A DNA stretch of 64,000 nt, taken from the NCBI RefSeq assembly GCF_003946245.1, contig NZ_RHNN01000002.1, positions 89,263 through 153,262 on the forward strand, read 5' to 3'. Origin of the DNA: Levilactobacillus cerevisiae (GTDB lineage Bacteria > Bacillota > Bacilli > Lactobacillales > Lactobacillaceae). The translations under genes and the position numbers were made by a program. Positions 50,777-58,879 of the stretch are shown piece after piece. Positions within the stretch are counted from its first letter, which is position 1. Each line of letters opens with the position of its first letter. Under the pieces are notes generated by a model. It was not told the DNA's origin. It searched no databases and saw only the letters and a program-made list of their open reading frames with translations.

Positions 50777-51721
50777 ATGAACCTATCAGATATTCACACC
50801 ATCACCAACCTCGGGGCCGGCACCATGGGGCACGCCACGGCGCTGCAATTTGCCGTTAACGGCTATCCCGTGCGCTTGCTAGATACCAGTGACACCGCTT
50901 TGCAGCAGGGGATGACGGCCATTCAACACGACCTCACCACCTTTCGTGAGGCCGGGCTCTTACACGAAGACGATGCGACCATTCTCAACCGGATCACACC
51001 CACGACCGACTACGCCGTGGCCCTGACCGACACTGACTTTGTGATTGAATCCATCATCGAGGACCTGGCCGTCAAGCAGGAAGTTTGGCAACGCGTCGAG
51101 ACCTTTGTTCGTGACGATACCATTTTAGCCACCAATACTTCCGGCCTCAGCCCGACCGCCATTCAGTCCGTGCTTCAGCATCCGAACCGCTTTGTGGTCG
51201 CCCATTTCTGGAATCCCGCTCAGCTGATGCCATTGGTGGAGGTCGTTCCCGGCGAGCACACCGATGCCGCCACTGTTGACCTGACCACGGCTTTGATGAA
51301 TCACATCGGCAAGCACGCCGTCAGCCTCAAGCGCGAGTCGCTGGGCTTCGTTGGCAACCGGATTCAACTGGCCGTTCTCCGCGAGGCCTTGCACATCGTG
51401 GACGCTGGCATCGCTTCACCCGAGGCAGTCGATGACATTATCAAATACAGTCTCGGGCGGCGGTGGAGTCTCGTCGGGCCCATCGCCAGTGCCGACCTTG
51501 GGGGCCTGGACGTGTTTGACAACATCAGTAAATACCTCTACGCCGACCTCGGCGCCGCACAGGACGAAGATCCCGCGCTGGCACAAAAGGTAGCGGATAA
51601 TGATCTCGGACTCAAGACTGGCCACGGGTTTTACGACTGGGACGGGGATGCCGGCGCCCAGATTGTGGCGCAACGGGATAAGGATTTGCTCAAGCTATTG
51701 AAACAGGATCAGGACCAGTAA
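50777..51721 (+). CDS. 3-hydroxyacyl-CoA dehydrogenase-family protein
   Basis: A 314-residue NAD-dependent dehydrogenase. The Rossmann motif is ITNLGAGTMGHATALQFAVNGYPV; the catalytic region includes FVIESIIEDLAVKQEVW, NTSGLSPTAIQ, VAHFWNPAQLMPLVEVV (His of the catalytic His-Glu pair) and ESLGFVGNRIQLAVLREAL. The overall form fits 3-hydroxybutyryl-CoA dehydrogenase or the related L-gulonate/hydroxyacid enzymes. No other beta-oxidation genes are nearby, so the substrate may not be a CoA ester. ATG 50777 has TTGGAGG 9-10 bases upstream. Terminator follows. Confidence 0.87.
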   Translation: MNLSDIHTITNLGAGTMGHATALQFAVNGYPVRLLDTSDTALQQGMTAIQHDLTTFREAGLLHEDDATILNRITPTTDYAVALTDTDFVIESIIEDLAVKQEVWQRVETFVRDDTILATNTSGLSPTAIQSVLQHPNRFVVAHFWNPAQLMPLVEVVPGEHTDAATVDLTTALMNHIGKHAVSLKRESLGFVGNRIQLAVLREALHIVDAGIASPEAVDDIIKYSLGRRWSLVGPIASADLGGLDVFDNISKYLYADLGAAQDEDPALAQKVADNDLGLKTGHGFYDWDGDAGAQIVAQRDKDLLKLLKQDQDQ

Positions 51722-51726
51722 TACTA

Positions 51727-51766
51727 AAGTCGGTCACCCCAAATTGCGAGGTGGCCGACTTTTTTG
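51727..51766 (+). terminator. Intrinsic terminator of the dehydrogenase gene
   Basis: AAGTCGGTCACC pairs with GGTGGCCGACTT (one wobble), followed by six T. Confidence 0.88.
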
Positions 51767-51788
51767 ATTGATTAAAGCTCATTAGCTA

Positions 51789-53216
51789 TCAGCGCTTTTC
51801 CACATCCTTCAACCGCTGAAATTCGGTCTCCCCCAGCAAATGGTGGAGCGCGGTGTCCTTCGGCTGGTGTTCCTTGCGGCCTAGCCAGTAGAACAGCAGG
51901 CCCAGGCCAATCCACACAGCGAGCATCACGTATTCCGTGGGCCAGGCCAGTGCGACTGGCGGCTTCGGGTAGAGGGTGGCCACGGCAATCGTCACCGCCA
52001 ACAGGCCACCCAACAGACTTGGCCAGAGGTGCTTCAGCCGAAAGCCACCATTGAGCGTCGGGTACGTCCGGCGAATCCGCCAGAGCGCCACCGCCGTGAT
52101 TGCCCAGGCCATCGCCACGAAGAAGCCCCCCAGGTCCAGAAAATAGGTCATGGCGCCCTTACCCAGCCAGCCGAAGCCGACCGCAAACACCAGGACCAGC
52201 ACCGTCGCGTTCACCGGCGTATTATATTTTTGATTAATTTCAGCAAACTTCGGGGGCAACAGGCCCGCGCGCGCCAGCGATAAAATCAGTCGCGGTGCCG
52301 CCGTGAACAGGCCAATGAAACTGGTCAACAAACCCAGAAAGGCAATCAGGTAGGCCGCCGTTCCTAGCAACGGGAAGCCCGCCGCGGTGTACGCCGTAAT
52401 CGAGCCCATGCTGAATTTCGCCGTCTTTTCCCACGGGTAAACCCAGGCGCTCGCCAGCAACACAATGATGTAGTAGCTGGCCGCCAACAGGATGGCGCCG
52501 ACCACGGCCTTCCCAATTTTCCGGGGTGGCATCGCCGCTTCTTCCGCCAGAATTGTCACGACCTCCCAGCCCGTCAGGAAGGTCATCGCGGGCAACACGA
52601 ACCGCACGATGTTGGTCAGTGGGGCGCTCCCCGTGGCGAAGGCCGGCCAGAAATTTTTAGGACTTCCTTGCGTAAATCCCGTCACCACCAGCGCGCCACC
52701 CAGGATGACCAGGCCCACGAACAGGACCGCCTGAACGCCCGCCGTAAGCTTGGTGCCGCGGATATTTAACGCGAAAATGAAGAGGGTGAACGCCACCCCA
52801 ATCGCCAGCTCCATCAGCGACACGTGGGCGCCGGCGATTGTGTAGCCCGGTCCCGCCGAAATCTTCGGTACCAGCGTTGCCAGCAACATGCTCGAGGCCG
52901 TCACGTAGAACGATAGCGCGCTCAAATAGGCGCCCAGAATTGCCCAGCCGGTCGCAAATCCCCAGCGTTTGCCAAAGGCCAGATAACTGTAGACGACCGG
53001 CCCGCCGCTGCGAGGAAAGATCGACGACAGCTCGGCGAAGGACAGGGAGGCCAGGACCGTGATAAACGTGGCCAGCATGAAGCCAAAGATTTCGCCACCA
53101 GCGCCGTACTTGTCGAAAAAGATACCATTGGTGTAGATCCAGCTGCTCCCAATCACGCTGGATGCGCCCAAAATTAGGAGGCGGGGAAACGAGATGTGGC
53201 GGGACAAATTCTGCAT
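51789..53216 (-). CDS. APC-family amino-acid permease
   Basis: A 475-residue membrane protein with about 12 helices. The first helix region LLILGASSVIGSSWIYTNG and FAELSSIFPRSGGPVVYSYLAFG (TM2-3) are APC hallmarks; the next FLTGWEVVTILAEEAAMPPRKIGKAV (TM6) is typical of the amino acid/polyamine group. ATG at 53216 is chosen because it directly precedes the conserved start; its ribosome site is weak (GAAAGCGAG). Substrate unknown. Alone on the minus strand, GC-rich relative to the DUF262 gene nearby. Confidence 0.87.
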   Translation of the reverse strand: MQNLSRHISFPRLLILGASSVIGSSWIYTNGIFFDKYGAGGEIFGFMLATFITVLASLSFAELSSIFPRSGGPVVYSYLAFGKRWGFATGWAILGAYLSALSFYVTASSMLLATLVPKISAGPGYTIAGAHVSLMELAIGVAFTLFIFALNIRGTKLTAGVQAVLFVGLVILGGALVVTGFTQGSPKNFWPAFATGSAPLTNIVRFVLPAMTFLTGWEVVTILAEEAAMPPRKIGKAVVGAILLAASYYIIVLLASAWVYPWEKTAKFSMGSITAYTAAGFPLLGTAAYLIAFLGLLTSFIGLFTAAPRLILSLARAGLLPPKFAEINQKYNTPVNATVLVLVFAVGFGWLGKGAMTYFLDLGGFFVAMAWAITAVALWRIRRTYPTLNGGFRLKHLWPSLLGGLLAVTIAVATLYPKPPVALAWPTEYVMLAVWIGLGLLFYWLGRKEHQPKDTALHHLLGETEFQRLKDVEKR

Positions 53217-53459
53217 GGTTATCGCTCGCTTTCGTTGAGTTATCAAAGTTTTCGTCTTTTATGTACTTGTGAAATTCCTGAGCTCATTCTACCTGATGTC
53301 AGCGCTTACAACAACGAATACGGCTCGCTGATTTCACAAATGAGCGTTGAACGTGATTAACCGGTTGTTTACGTTGACAGGGTGAGTTGAATTTAATTTT
53401 AAAAATAAAAAATATTCGCGCCCCCTTTACGGAGTTAACTAATAGAGGGGGCGGTAAGC

Positions 53460-53909
53460 ATGAGCGGACGACCACGTCAGCGTAAAGTGTTGGCACAGTT
53501 GGGAATTGAGGAGCGCCATCAATTCAGTGGGATTTTTGAACGGTATGGCGTGAAGTCGGGATATAAGGGTGAGGAGCCGACCATCCTGTTGCGGCAGGTC
53601 CGGTTGCTGGCGGATGAGCGGTTGATGACCGATCATTTATGGTTCAACCTGACCAAGGGATTTCAACGGTTGGTCCAATTGGAACGCGGGGATGTGATTC
53701 AGTTCAACGGGCGGGTTAACAGTTACGTCAAGGGGTATCAGGGACGCCAGCAGGATTTATTCAACGAGGTTTCTTTGGATTATCAATTAAGTTGGCCGAG
53801 TAAGGTTCAACGCTTGGTGCCAGGGCCCGTGCGACCAAATTTACCCGCAGAAAAATGGCAGTTGATCACGTTGATTCAAGACCTCAACCAAGGTCTGCCC
53901 CATTATTAG
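53460..53909 (+). CDS. Uncharacterised 149-residue protein, possibly OB-fold
   Basis: I do not recognise this family with certainty. The start is basic (SGRPRQRKVLAQLGIEERHQFSGIFERYGVKSGYKG); the middle, LWFNLTKGFQRLVQLERGDVIQFNGRVNSYVKGYQG, has the strand pattern of a nucleic-acid-binding OB fold. The C-terminus PNLPAEKWQLITLIQDL forms a helix. It has GAGGGGGCGG upstream of the ATG and lies alone between the permease and tannase. Probably a nucleic-acid-binding protein found in lactobacilli; function unknown. Confidence 0.7.
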   Translation: MSGRPRQRKVLAQLGIEERHQFSGIFERYGVKSGYKGEEPTILLRQVRLLADERLMTDHLWFNLTKGFQRLVQLERGDVIQFNGRVNSYVKGYQGRQQDLFNEVSLDYQLSWPSKVQRLVPGPVRPNLPAEKWQLITLIQDLNQGLPHY

Positions 53910-53998
53910 AATGACGTTCGTGGTTAAAAAATTGCGCCCCGTGACTTTTTCCATTAGAGTAGAGCCAACACAATGTGACTTGAAATGGAGGAATGCAC

Positions 53999-55399
53999 AT
54001 GGCAGCAGGGTTAAGATTTGACGAGGCGCAGGGCCAAATGCAAACAGCAACGGTCGACGGCCAAACGGTGACTTACCGCGCGTTTATGGGGATTTCGTAC
54101 GTCACCATGCCGGTTGATCCAATCCAACAACTCAACGTTTTCGTGCCAGAGGCCTATTTTCATGGTGGCAGCGTCAACGGCTATCAACGCGTGACGGCAC
54201 CAATCTTCATGCCCAATACCGTGGGGGGCTATTTACCGGGGCCCGCCGACTTTCCTGGCAACCCGGACGCCTTTAGCCGTGGTGAAACCATCATCCAAGC
54301 CCTCCAGCGGGGGAACGTCGTGGTCTCTGCCGGCGTGCGGGGGCGGACGCAAAATGATGGCCAGGGCCAAAATACCGGGAAGGCACCGGCGTTTATCGTG
54401 GACATGAAGGCCGCTGTCCGTTACGTGAAATTCAATGCGGGCCGACTGCCGGGCAATCCCGAGCGCATCATCACGAACGGTACCAGTGCGGGTGGCGCCA
54501 CGTCAGCCTTGATGGGTGCCAGTGGCAACGCGGACTTCTTTGAAATGCGACTCCAGGAGTTGGGTGCAGCACTGGCGACCGATGATGTCTTTGCCGTGTC
54601 GGCCTACTGCCCCATTCACAACTTGGAGCACGCCGACGCCGCCTACGAGTGGCAATTCAACGGCATCACCCAGTGGCACCGCCAACGGATTCGCGTGGAT
54701 GGTGGCCGGAAAATTTGCACGCCCGTTCACGGCCAGTTGACGCCCCAAGAACAACAGCTATCGCCACAGCTGAAGGCAGCCTTTGTGCCGTACCTGAATC
54801 GACTGGCACTCAAGGACGCTGCTGGCAATCCGCTTTCTTTGGGCCGCGACGGTGAGGGAAGTTTCAAACAGCTGATTTTACGGGTGCTCAAGGATTCAGC
54901 GCAACAGGCGTTAAATGCGGGCCAGGACGTGACCAAGTACGCGGGGGTCGTGGTGCAGGGGAAAACGGTGACCCGGATCGATTGGCCGCAGTACCTGCGC
55001 GCCATCACGCGGATGAAGGGGGTACCGGCGTTTGATGCGCTGGACCTGAATAGTCCCGAGGCGGATTTATTTGGGAATCGGCTGACGGCAGCCCGTCACT
55101 TCACGCCGTTCGCCCAGGCACATACCACCGTGCCCGCGCAGTTGGCGGATGCCGACCTGGTCGCGGCGGTGAATCCACTGACCTACTTGCTGAAGAAACA
55201 GAGTCAGGTCGCGCGGCACTGGCGGATTCGTCACGGTGCGGCTGACCGGGACACGGCGTTTGCGATTCCCATGATCTTAGCGACGAAGCTACAAAACCAG
55301 GGCTATGATGTGGACTTTGCCATGCCGTGGGCAACCCCGCACAGTGGTGACTACGATTTGCCGGCGTTGTTTGATTGGATTGATGAGTTGTGTCAGTGA
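53999..55399 (+). CDS. tanB: Tannase (tannin acylhydrolase), TanB type
   Basis: A 466-residue cytosolic alpha/beta hydrolase close in length and sequence to Lactiplantibacillus plantarum tannase. It hydrolyses galloyl and protocatechuoyl esters to free the phenolic acid. The nucleophile is Ser163 in NGTSAGGATSAL, with predicted partners Asp416 (RIRHGAADRDT) and His448 (ATPHSGDYD). The long lid domain (SAYCPIHNLEHADAAYEWQFNG) is conserved. No signal peptide. ATG at 53999 has GGAGG 7 bases upstream. It works with the gallate decarboxylase genes 4.5 kb downstream. Confidence 0.95.
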   Translation: MAAGLRFDEAQGQMQTATVDGQTVTYRAFMGISYVTMPVDPIQQLNVFVPEAYFHGGSVNGYQRVTAPIFMPNTVGGYLPGPADFPGNPDAFSRGETIIQALQRGNVVVSAGVRGRTQNDGQGQNTGKAPAFIVDMKAAVRYVKFNAGRLPGNPERIITNGTSAGGATSALMGASGNADFFEMRLQELGAALATDDVFAVSAYCPIHNLEHADAAYEWQFNGITQWHRQRIRVDGGRKICTPVHGQLTPQEQQLSPQLKAAFVPYLNRLALKDAAGNPLSLGRDGEGSFKQLILRVLKDSAQQALNAGQDVTKYAGVVVQGKTVTRIDWPQYLRAITRMKGVPAFDALDLNSPEADLFGNRLTAARHFTPFAQAHTTVPAQLADADLVAAVNPLTYLLKKQSQVARHWRIRHGAADRDTAFAIPMILATKLQNQGYDVDFAMPWATPHSGDYDLPALFDWIDELCQ

Positions 55400-55419
55400 G
55401 GCAAAGTTCTTGCCAAACA

Positions 55420-55435
55420 ATACCTATTGGGGTAT
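55420..55435. promoter_or_regulatory. CsoR/CstR-like operator 1
   Basis: ATACCTATTGGGGTAT is a G/C-tract inverted repeat (ATACC..GGTAT) of the kind bound by CsoR- and CstR-family repressors. It lies 20 bases after the tannase stop and upstream of the thioredoxin gene. Confidence 0.5.
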
Positions 55436-55529
55436 ATTTGCAATTGTTGTTGATTAGTGGCCTTTCTAAGGCCTTGATGATGATAAATATTGATATAAAA
55501 TTTTAGGACAGCCGCTAATCAACCGATTA

Positions 55530-55545
55530 ATACCCATAGTGGTAT
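55530..55545. promoter_or_regulatory. CsoR/CstR-like operator 2
   Basis: ATACCCATAGTGGTAT has the same 16-base ATACC/GGTAT layout as operator 1 and ends 17 bases before the thioredoxin ATG. Between the two lies an AT-rich promoter region (TTGATG, TATAAA around 55473-55500). Confidence 0.55.
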
Positions 55546-55562
55546 AACTTGGAGGCACAACC

Positions 55563-55886
55563 ATGATTAAAGAAATCCATGATAATGATTTTGAACAAGA
55601 AACCAATACCGGCGTGACCGTCGTTGATTTTCGCGCCGACTGGTGTCCGCCATGTAAGATGATGGATCCCATCCTGCAGAGCCTATCAACCAGCGATGAA
55701 TTTGGCAAGACGGTCAAATTCACGTCAATCAACGTTGACCATGATCAGCAGGTCGCCGGTCAATTTGATGTTCAAGGGATTCCAACTTTTCTGATCAAGA
55801 AGGATGGCCAGGTCATCGACCGGTTGGTGGGTGCTCGGCCTAAGGCTTTGTTCGCCGCGGCGTTGGCCAAAGCCGTTAATGCTTAA
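55563..55886 (+). CDS. Thioredoxin
   Basis: A 107-residue thioredoxin with the active site WCPPCKM (Pro-Pro in place of Gly-Pro), preceded by VTVVDFRAD and followed by the cis-Pro region VQGIPTFLIKKDG. Size and fold are canonical; the WCPPC variant occurs in Lactobacillus thioredoxins and shifts redox potential. ATG with TTGGAGG 8-9 bases upstream. Two CsoR/CstR-type operators precede it, hinting at induction by copper or reactive sulfur. A terminator follows at 55909-55938. Confidence 0.92.
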   Translation: MIKEIHDNDFEQETNTGVTVVDFRADWCPPCKMMDPILQSLSTSDEFGKTVKFTSINVDHDQQVAGQFDVQGIPTFLIKKDGQVIDRLVGARPKALFAAALAKAVNA

Positions 55887-55908
55887 TAGTGATTAAGACT
55901 ACTTCAAT

Positions 55909-55938
55909 GGGGGCTGGACCACGTGTCCAGGCCCCTTT
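55909..55938 (+). terminator. Intrinsic terminator of the thioredoxin gene
   Basis: GGGGCTGGAC pairs with GTCCAGGCCCC, followed by a short T run. Confidence 0.8.
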
Positions 55939-56076
55939 AGTCGATTCATTTTAACTTGCAACGCTGTCAACTTGGGTTACCGCTCCTTAAATTAAGCATG
56001 CGCTTAAAGTTAATCATCAAGTTAGTGTGAACCGGTGTTGTCACTGAACTTAACGCTTAGTTAGTGAACTGATCAA

Positions 56077-56275
56077 TGTAGGCGTGAGTGAGTCAAATTT
56101 AGGTTCAGCCGTGGGATTTTCCACGTGTTTTGCGTGGAAAATGGCGACTTTGAAACGCGGTTTATGCGGTTCAAAGCGAGCTGGAAGACCGCTTCCCAGG
56201 CTGCCGGCGTCCTACCCACAGCGTTCCGACCTAAATTTGGCGAACGGTAAGACGGCAGATTTACGCAATGTTGCC
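56077..56275 (+). repeat. Cloverleaf repeat, copy I (type I, forward)
   Basis: P1 CAAATTTAGGT (56094-56104) with ACCTAAATTTG (56229-56239), 11 perfect pairs; compared with copy E one C-G pair became T-A. P2 ATTTTCCACG/CGTGGAAAAT, where E has ATTTTCCAAG/CTTGGAAAAT. P3 CTTTGAA/TTCAAAG; P4 GGAAGACC..CAGGCTGCC; junctions CAGCCGTGGGA and CCCACAGC. Flanks match copy E. Confidence 0.88.
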
Positions 56276-56385
56276 GTCTTCCTTTTTGGTTTGTAAACCG
56301 AAATAACCCAGACCTAGCGAATTGGTTTACTTTACAACCTAATTTCGTTATAGTCGGGGCAGTAGCAAGTGAAAGGGTGACTCGG

Positions 56386-56757
56386 ATGCAGAGATTATAC
56401 GGCTGTGTGCCCTTGCTGAATGGGGTGGGGAGCCTGATGTTTCTCCTGATCATCTCCCTGGAACCGTCGACCATGAGCAGCTTGGGCGTCGACTTTGATT
56501 GGCGGCGGGCCAACGTGTTGCTGGTGGCATTAATGCTGACGGTGATTGTTGGAACGGCCTTTGCCCATCATCGCCGCACCAAGCAAATCGGTCTGGTGAT
56601 CAACGGCGTTCTGATTGTGGGGATGGCGCTGGCACTTTGGCAGGCACAGGTTCCCGAGCTCATCAGCGACTATCTGTGGCTGTGGGCATTGATCATGATT
56701 TTTAATCTGGCCTTGATCGGATGGGGCTGGTTAAAATTACGCACCAAAAGAAAATAA
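56386..56757 (+). CDS. Small integral membrane protein
   Basis: A 123-residue protein with four predicted membrane helices (about residues 7-25, 40-58, 68-85, 93-113), short loops, and a basic end (KLRTKRK). No family is recognised. ATG at 56386 has AAAGGGTG 7-8 bases upstream; a GTG at 56377 overlaps that site. Alone between a repeat and a terminator that covers its stop codon. Confidence 0.72.
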   Translation: MQRLYGCVPLLNGVGSLMFLLIISLEPSTMSSLGVDFDWRRANVLLVALMLTVIVGTAFAHHRRTKQIGLVINGVLIVGMALALWQAQVPELISDYLWLWALIMIFNLALIGWGWLKLRTKRK

Positions 56758-56797
56758 CCCGTGGAAATCGCAAGTGGATTTCCCGGGTTATTTTTTT
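56753..56797. terminator. Terminator shared by the membrane protein gene and the convergent acetyltransferase gene
   Basis: AATAACCCGTGGAAATC pairs with GGATTTCCCGGGTTATT with one bulge, followed by seven T; it includes the stop codon of the membrane protein. Confidence 0.85.
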
Positions 56798-57413
56798 ACT
56801 GAATTTCGGATTTGAGCGCAATCGCATCCGCGGCCGTAATTTCACGGACCACGCGACAGGGATTGCCGACCGCTAACGAATTGGCGGGGATGTCTCTGGT
56901 GACCACGCTACCGGCGCCAATCACGCAGCCAGCGCCAATCGTGACGCCACCAGTGACCGTCACATTGCTGGCCAACCAGCAGTTGTCGCCGATGGCAATG
57001 GGCTTGTCGTATTCGATATCAAATAGTGTCCCGTCGGTATGGGCTTGGAGATTTCGTTCCTGGTACCGTAGCGGATGCATGGGGGTGACCAGGGTGACGT
57101 TGGGGCCGAACCAGCAATTATCACCAATGGTGACCAGCCCGCAGTCCAGGACTGTGAAGTTGGCGTTGGCGTAGAAGTTTTTCCCCAGGTGGGTGTACAG
57201 GCCGTAATCAAAGAAAATGGGGCCTTGCAAGTACAAGCCGGTATCGTGATGGGGAATCAGTTGGTCTAGCAGGGCTTCTCGTTTCGTCGTTTCATCGTCA
57301 AACGTTTGGTTGTACTGCTGCGAGAGCCGGTGGGCCAGGTGTAGCCGGGTGGTCAATTGCGCGTCGCTGGGGTCGTAGAGTTTGCCAGCGAGCATTTTTT
57401 CTTCTTCAGTCAT
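56796..57413 (-). CDS. Maltose/galactoside O-acetyltransferase-like enzyme
   Basis: A 205-residue left-handed beta-helix acetyltransferase of the Maa/LacA group. N-terminal MacI/Maa domain (EEEKMLAGKLYDPSDAQLTTRLHLAHRLSQQYN), then hexapeptide repeats with NFYANANFTVLDCGLVTIGDNCWFGPNVTLVTPMHPL (catalytic His in MHPL) and DNCWLASNVTVTGGVTIGAGCVIGAGSVVTRDIPANSLAVGNPCRVVR. It transfers acetyl from acetyl-CoA to a sugar. Minus strand, first in line before... the deformylase-like gene lies 11 bases upstream, so three minus-strand genes form an operon ending here. Confidence 0.92.
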   Translation of the reverse strand: MTEEEKMLAGKLYDPSDAQLTTRLHLAHRLSQQYNQTFDDETTKREALLDQLIPHHDTGLYLQGPIFFDYGLYTHLGKNFYANANFTVLDCGLVTIGDNCWFGPNVTLVTPMHPLRYQERNLQAHTDGTLFDIEYDKPIAIGDNCWLASNVTVTGGVTIGAGCVIGAGSVVTRDIPANSLAVGNPCRVVREITAADAIALKSEIQ

Positions 57414-57424
57414 GGGGATTCTCC

Positions 57425-57835
57425 TCAGATGATAATGCCGTTACAGTGATCAATTTCGTGTTGAATAATTTGGGCAACAAAACCAGTAAAGGTCTGTTGT
57501 TGTCGCTGGAAACGCTGATTTTCAAAGGTCACATCAATCGATTTGAACCGTTTCGTTGGCCGTTCGCCGGTCAGGGAGAGGCAGCCTTCGCTGGTGTCAT
57601 AGGGTTCGGCGGCCTTCGTGATGACGGGATTAATCATGGCGACGGGGAGAATGCCCATGTCGACCACAATAATGCGCAGGTTGACGCCAATCATGTTGGC
57701 CGCCATCCCCACGCAATTCTCGCTGTTGGCGCGCAGCGTATCCAGTAAGTCGGTCACCGTGGCAGCGTCGGCCTTCGTAGCGGGCTGGGATTTTTGTGCT
57801 AAACGAGTTTGATCGTGAACAACGGGTCTAATCAT
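57425..57835 (-). CDS. Peptide deformylase-like protein with altered motif 1
   Basis: A 136-residue protein with deformylase motif 2 EGCLSL and motif 3 QHEIDHCNGI, supplying the Cys and two His that bind the metal and the catalytic Glu. Motif 1, normally GxGLAAxQ, reads GMAANMIG, so the conserved Gln that stabilises the transition state is Met. It is shorter than the usual 160-185 residues. It may be a secondary deformylase or a protein with another role. ATG overlaps the end of the DUF1697 gene by eight bases; same operon. Confidence 0.85.
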   Translation of the reverse strand: MIRPVVHDQTRLAQKSQPATKADAATVTDLLDTLRANSENCVGMAANMIGVNLRIIVVDMGILPVAMINPVITKAAEPYDTSEGCLSLTGERPTKRFKSIDVTFENQRFQRQQQTFTGFVAQIIQHEIDHCNGIII

Positions 57836-58376
57836 AGGAAGCCTCCAAAAGTTGTTTGAGTTTCATTGTGGTGTTGTAGTTGCGGGCGCTGGTGTGTTGG
57901 TAAAAGGGGGTTCCAACAATTTTAGAGTAGAATGACCGGCTAAAATGAACCTTCAGCGTCGACGTCCAGAAAATAACGTTCGGCGTGAGTAGCACCTGAT
58001 CATAGTCGGCGGTGACACCAGCACGTAGCCAGTCATCAAAGTCAGCTTCGTAACCAGGGAGTTTAAACAACGCGTTGTGTCGCAAGAGCGGGTCAGCACC
58101 CCACCAGGTTGGGGCGAGGGCTAAGTCGGCCATAAAGTCCGGTCGGGCGAGCACCTGACTGGCAATCGGAAAAGGAAAATGGTCCGCCAGCAGTTGATTC
58201 ACAACGGCGGCACACGTTTCCCGTGGCAAGTCACTGGTGATGAACAGGTTGCCACTATTAATATACGAGCGAACGTGGTCGAAGCCAGCAGCGGTCAGGT
58301 AGTCGCGCAAATCGGCCATCGGCACGCGATGATTACCGCCAACGTTGATGCCGCGCAGCAAGATTAAGTAGTCCAT
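57828..58376 (-). CDS. DUF1697-family protein
   Basis: A 182-residue protein with the DUF1697 hallmark start (YLILLRGINVGGNHRVPMADLRDYLTAAGFDHVRSYINSGNLFI) and end (FYQHTSARNYNTTMKLKQLL). Members are widespread; biochemical function is not established. First gene of a three-gene minus-strand operon (DUF1697, deformylase-like, acetyltransferase), GAAGGGAG upstream of the ATG. Confidence 0.92.
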   Translation of the reverse strand: MDYLILLRGINVGGNHRVPMADLRDYLTAAGFDHVRSYINSGNLFITSDLPRETCAAVVNQLLADHFPFPIASQVLARPDFMADLALAPTWWGADPLLRHNALFKLPGYEADFDDWLRAGVTADYDQVLLTPNVIFWTSTLKVHFSRSFYSKIVGTPFYQHTSARNYNTTMKLKQLLEASYD

Positions 58377-58625
58377 GGCGTCACTCCCTTCAAGGTGAAC
58401 TGGTTGAGTCGGTGTGAAGCGATACCATCAGTATAGCATGGTTGGTGGCTTAGGATGCGGCAAAATTGTGCGCCAGGTAACGAAGCAATGAGCTAAGTGA
58501 AGTTATGATTATTCCATGCTTAATAACCAGTCTCTCCTAGAATGAATACTCACCATTTTACTAATAGGACAAGACGAAGATAAGGTAACATCGAGCGCTG
58601 TGAGCTAAGTGGCCCTAAGTCGGAA

Positions 58626-58796
58626 GGACGTTCAAAATGGGTTCAGCCGTGGGATTTAAGAAACGTCAGTCATTTTGACGTTTCTTAAATGGCGACTTTG
58701 AAACACGCGTTTTTCGTGGTTCAAAGCGAGCCTAAAGACCGCTTTCCAGGCTTTAGGCGTCCTACCCACAGCGTTCCAATCCCATTTTGAACGTCC
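58626..58796 (+). repeat. Cloverleaf repeat, copy J (type I, forward)
   Basis: P1 GGACGTTCAAAATGGG (58626-58641) with CCCATTTTGAACGTCC (58781-58796), 16 perfect pairs and unrelated to the AAATTTAGG stem of copies E and I. P2 ATTTAAGAAACGTCA/TGACGTTTCTTAAAT (58654-58690), 15 perfect pairs. P3 CTTTGAA/TTCAAAG; P4 CCTAAAG/CTTTAGG. Junctions CAGCCGTGGGA and CCCACAGC are unchanged. Confidence 0.9.
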
Positions 58797-58870
58797 TGGA
58801 GGCGAACTCGAGGACTACTTGCCCGCCCACAGCGTTCCGGCCTATTTTCAGCAGCCTGGAGGCAATCATG
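58797..58870 (+). repeat. Partial cloverleaf repeat following copy J
   Basis: GGAGGCGAACTCGAGG, then CCCACAGCGTTCCGGCCT and CAGCCTGGAGGC: only the 3' junction and the flank are present, so it is a half copy. Confidence 0.6.
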
Positions 58871-58879
58871 AACAAACGT

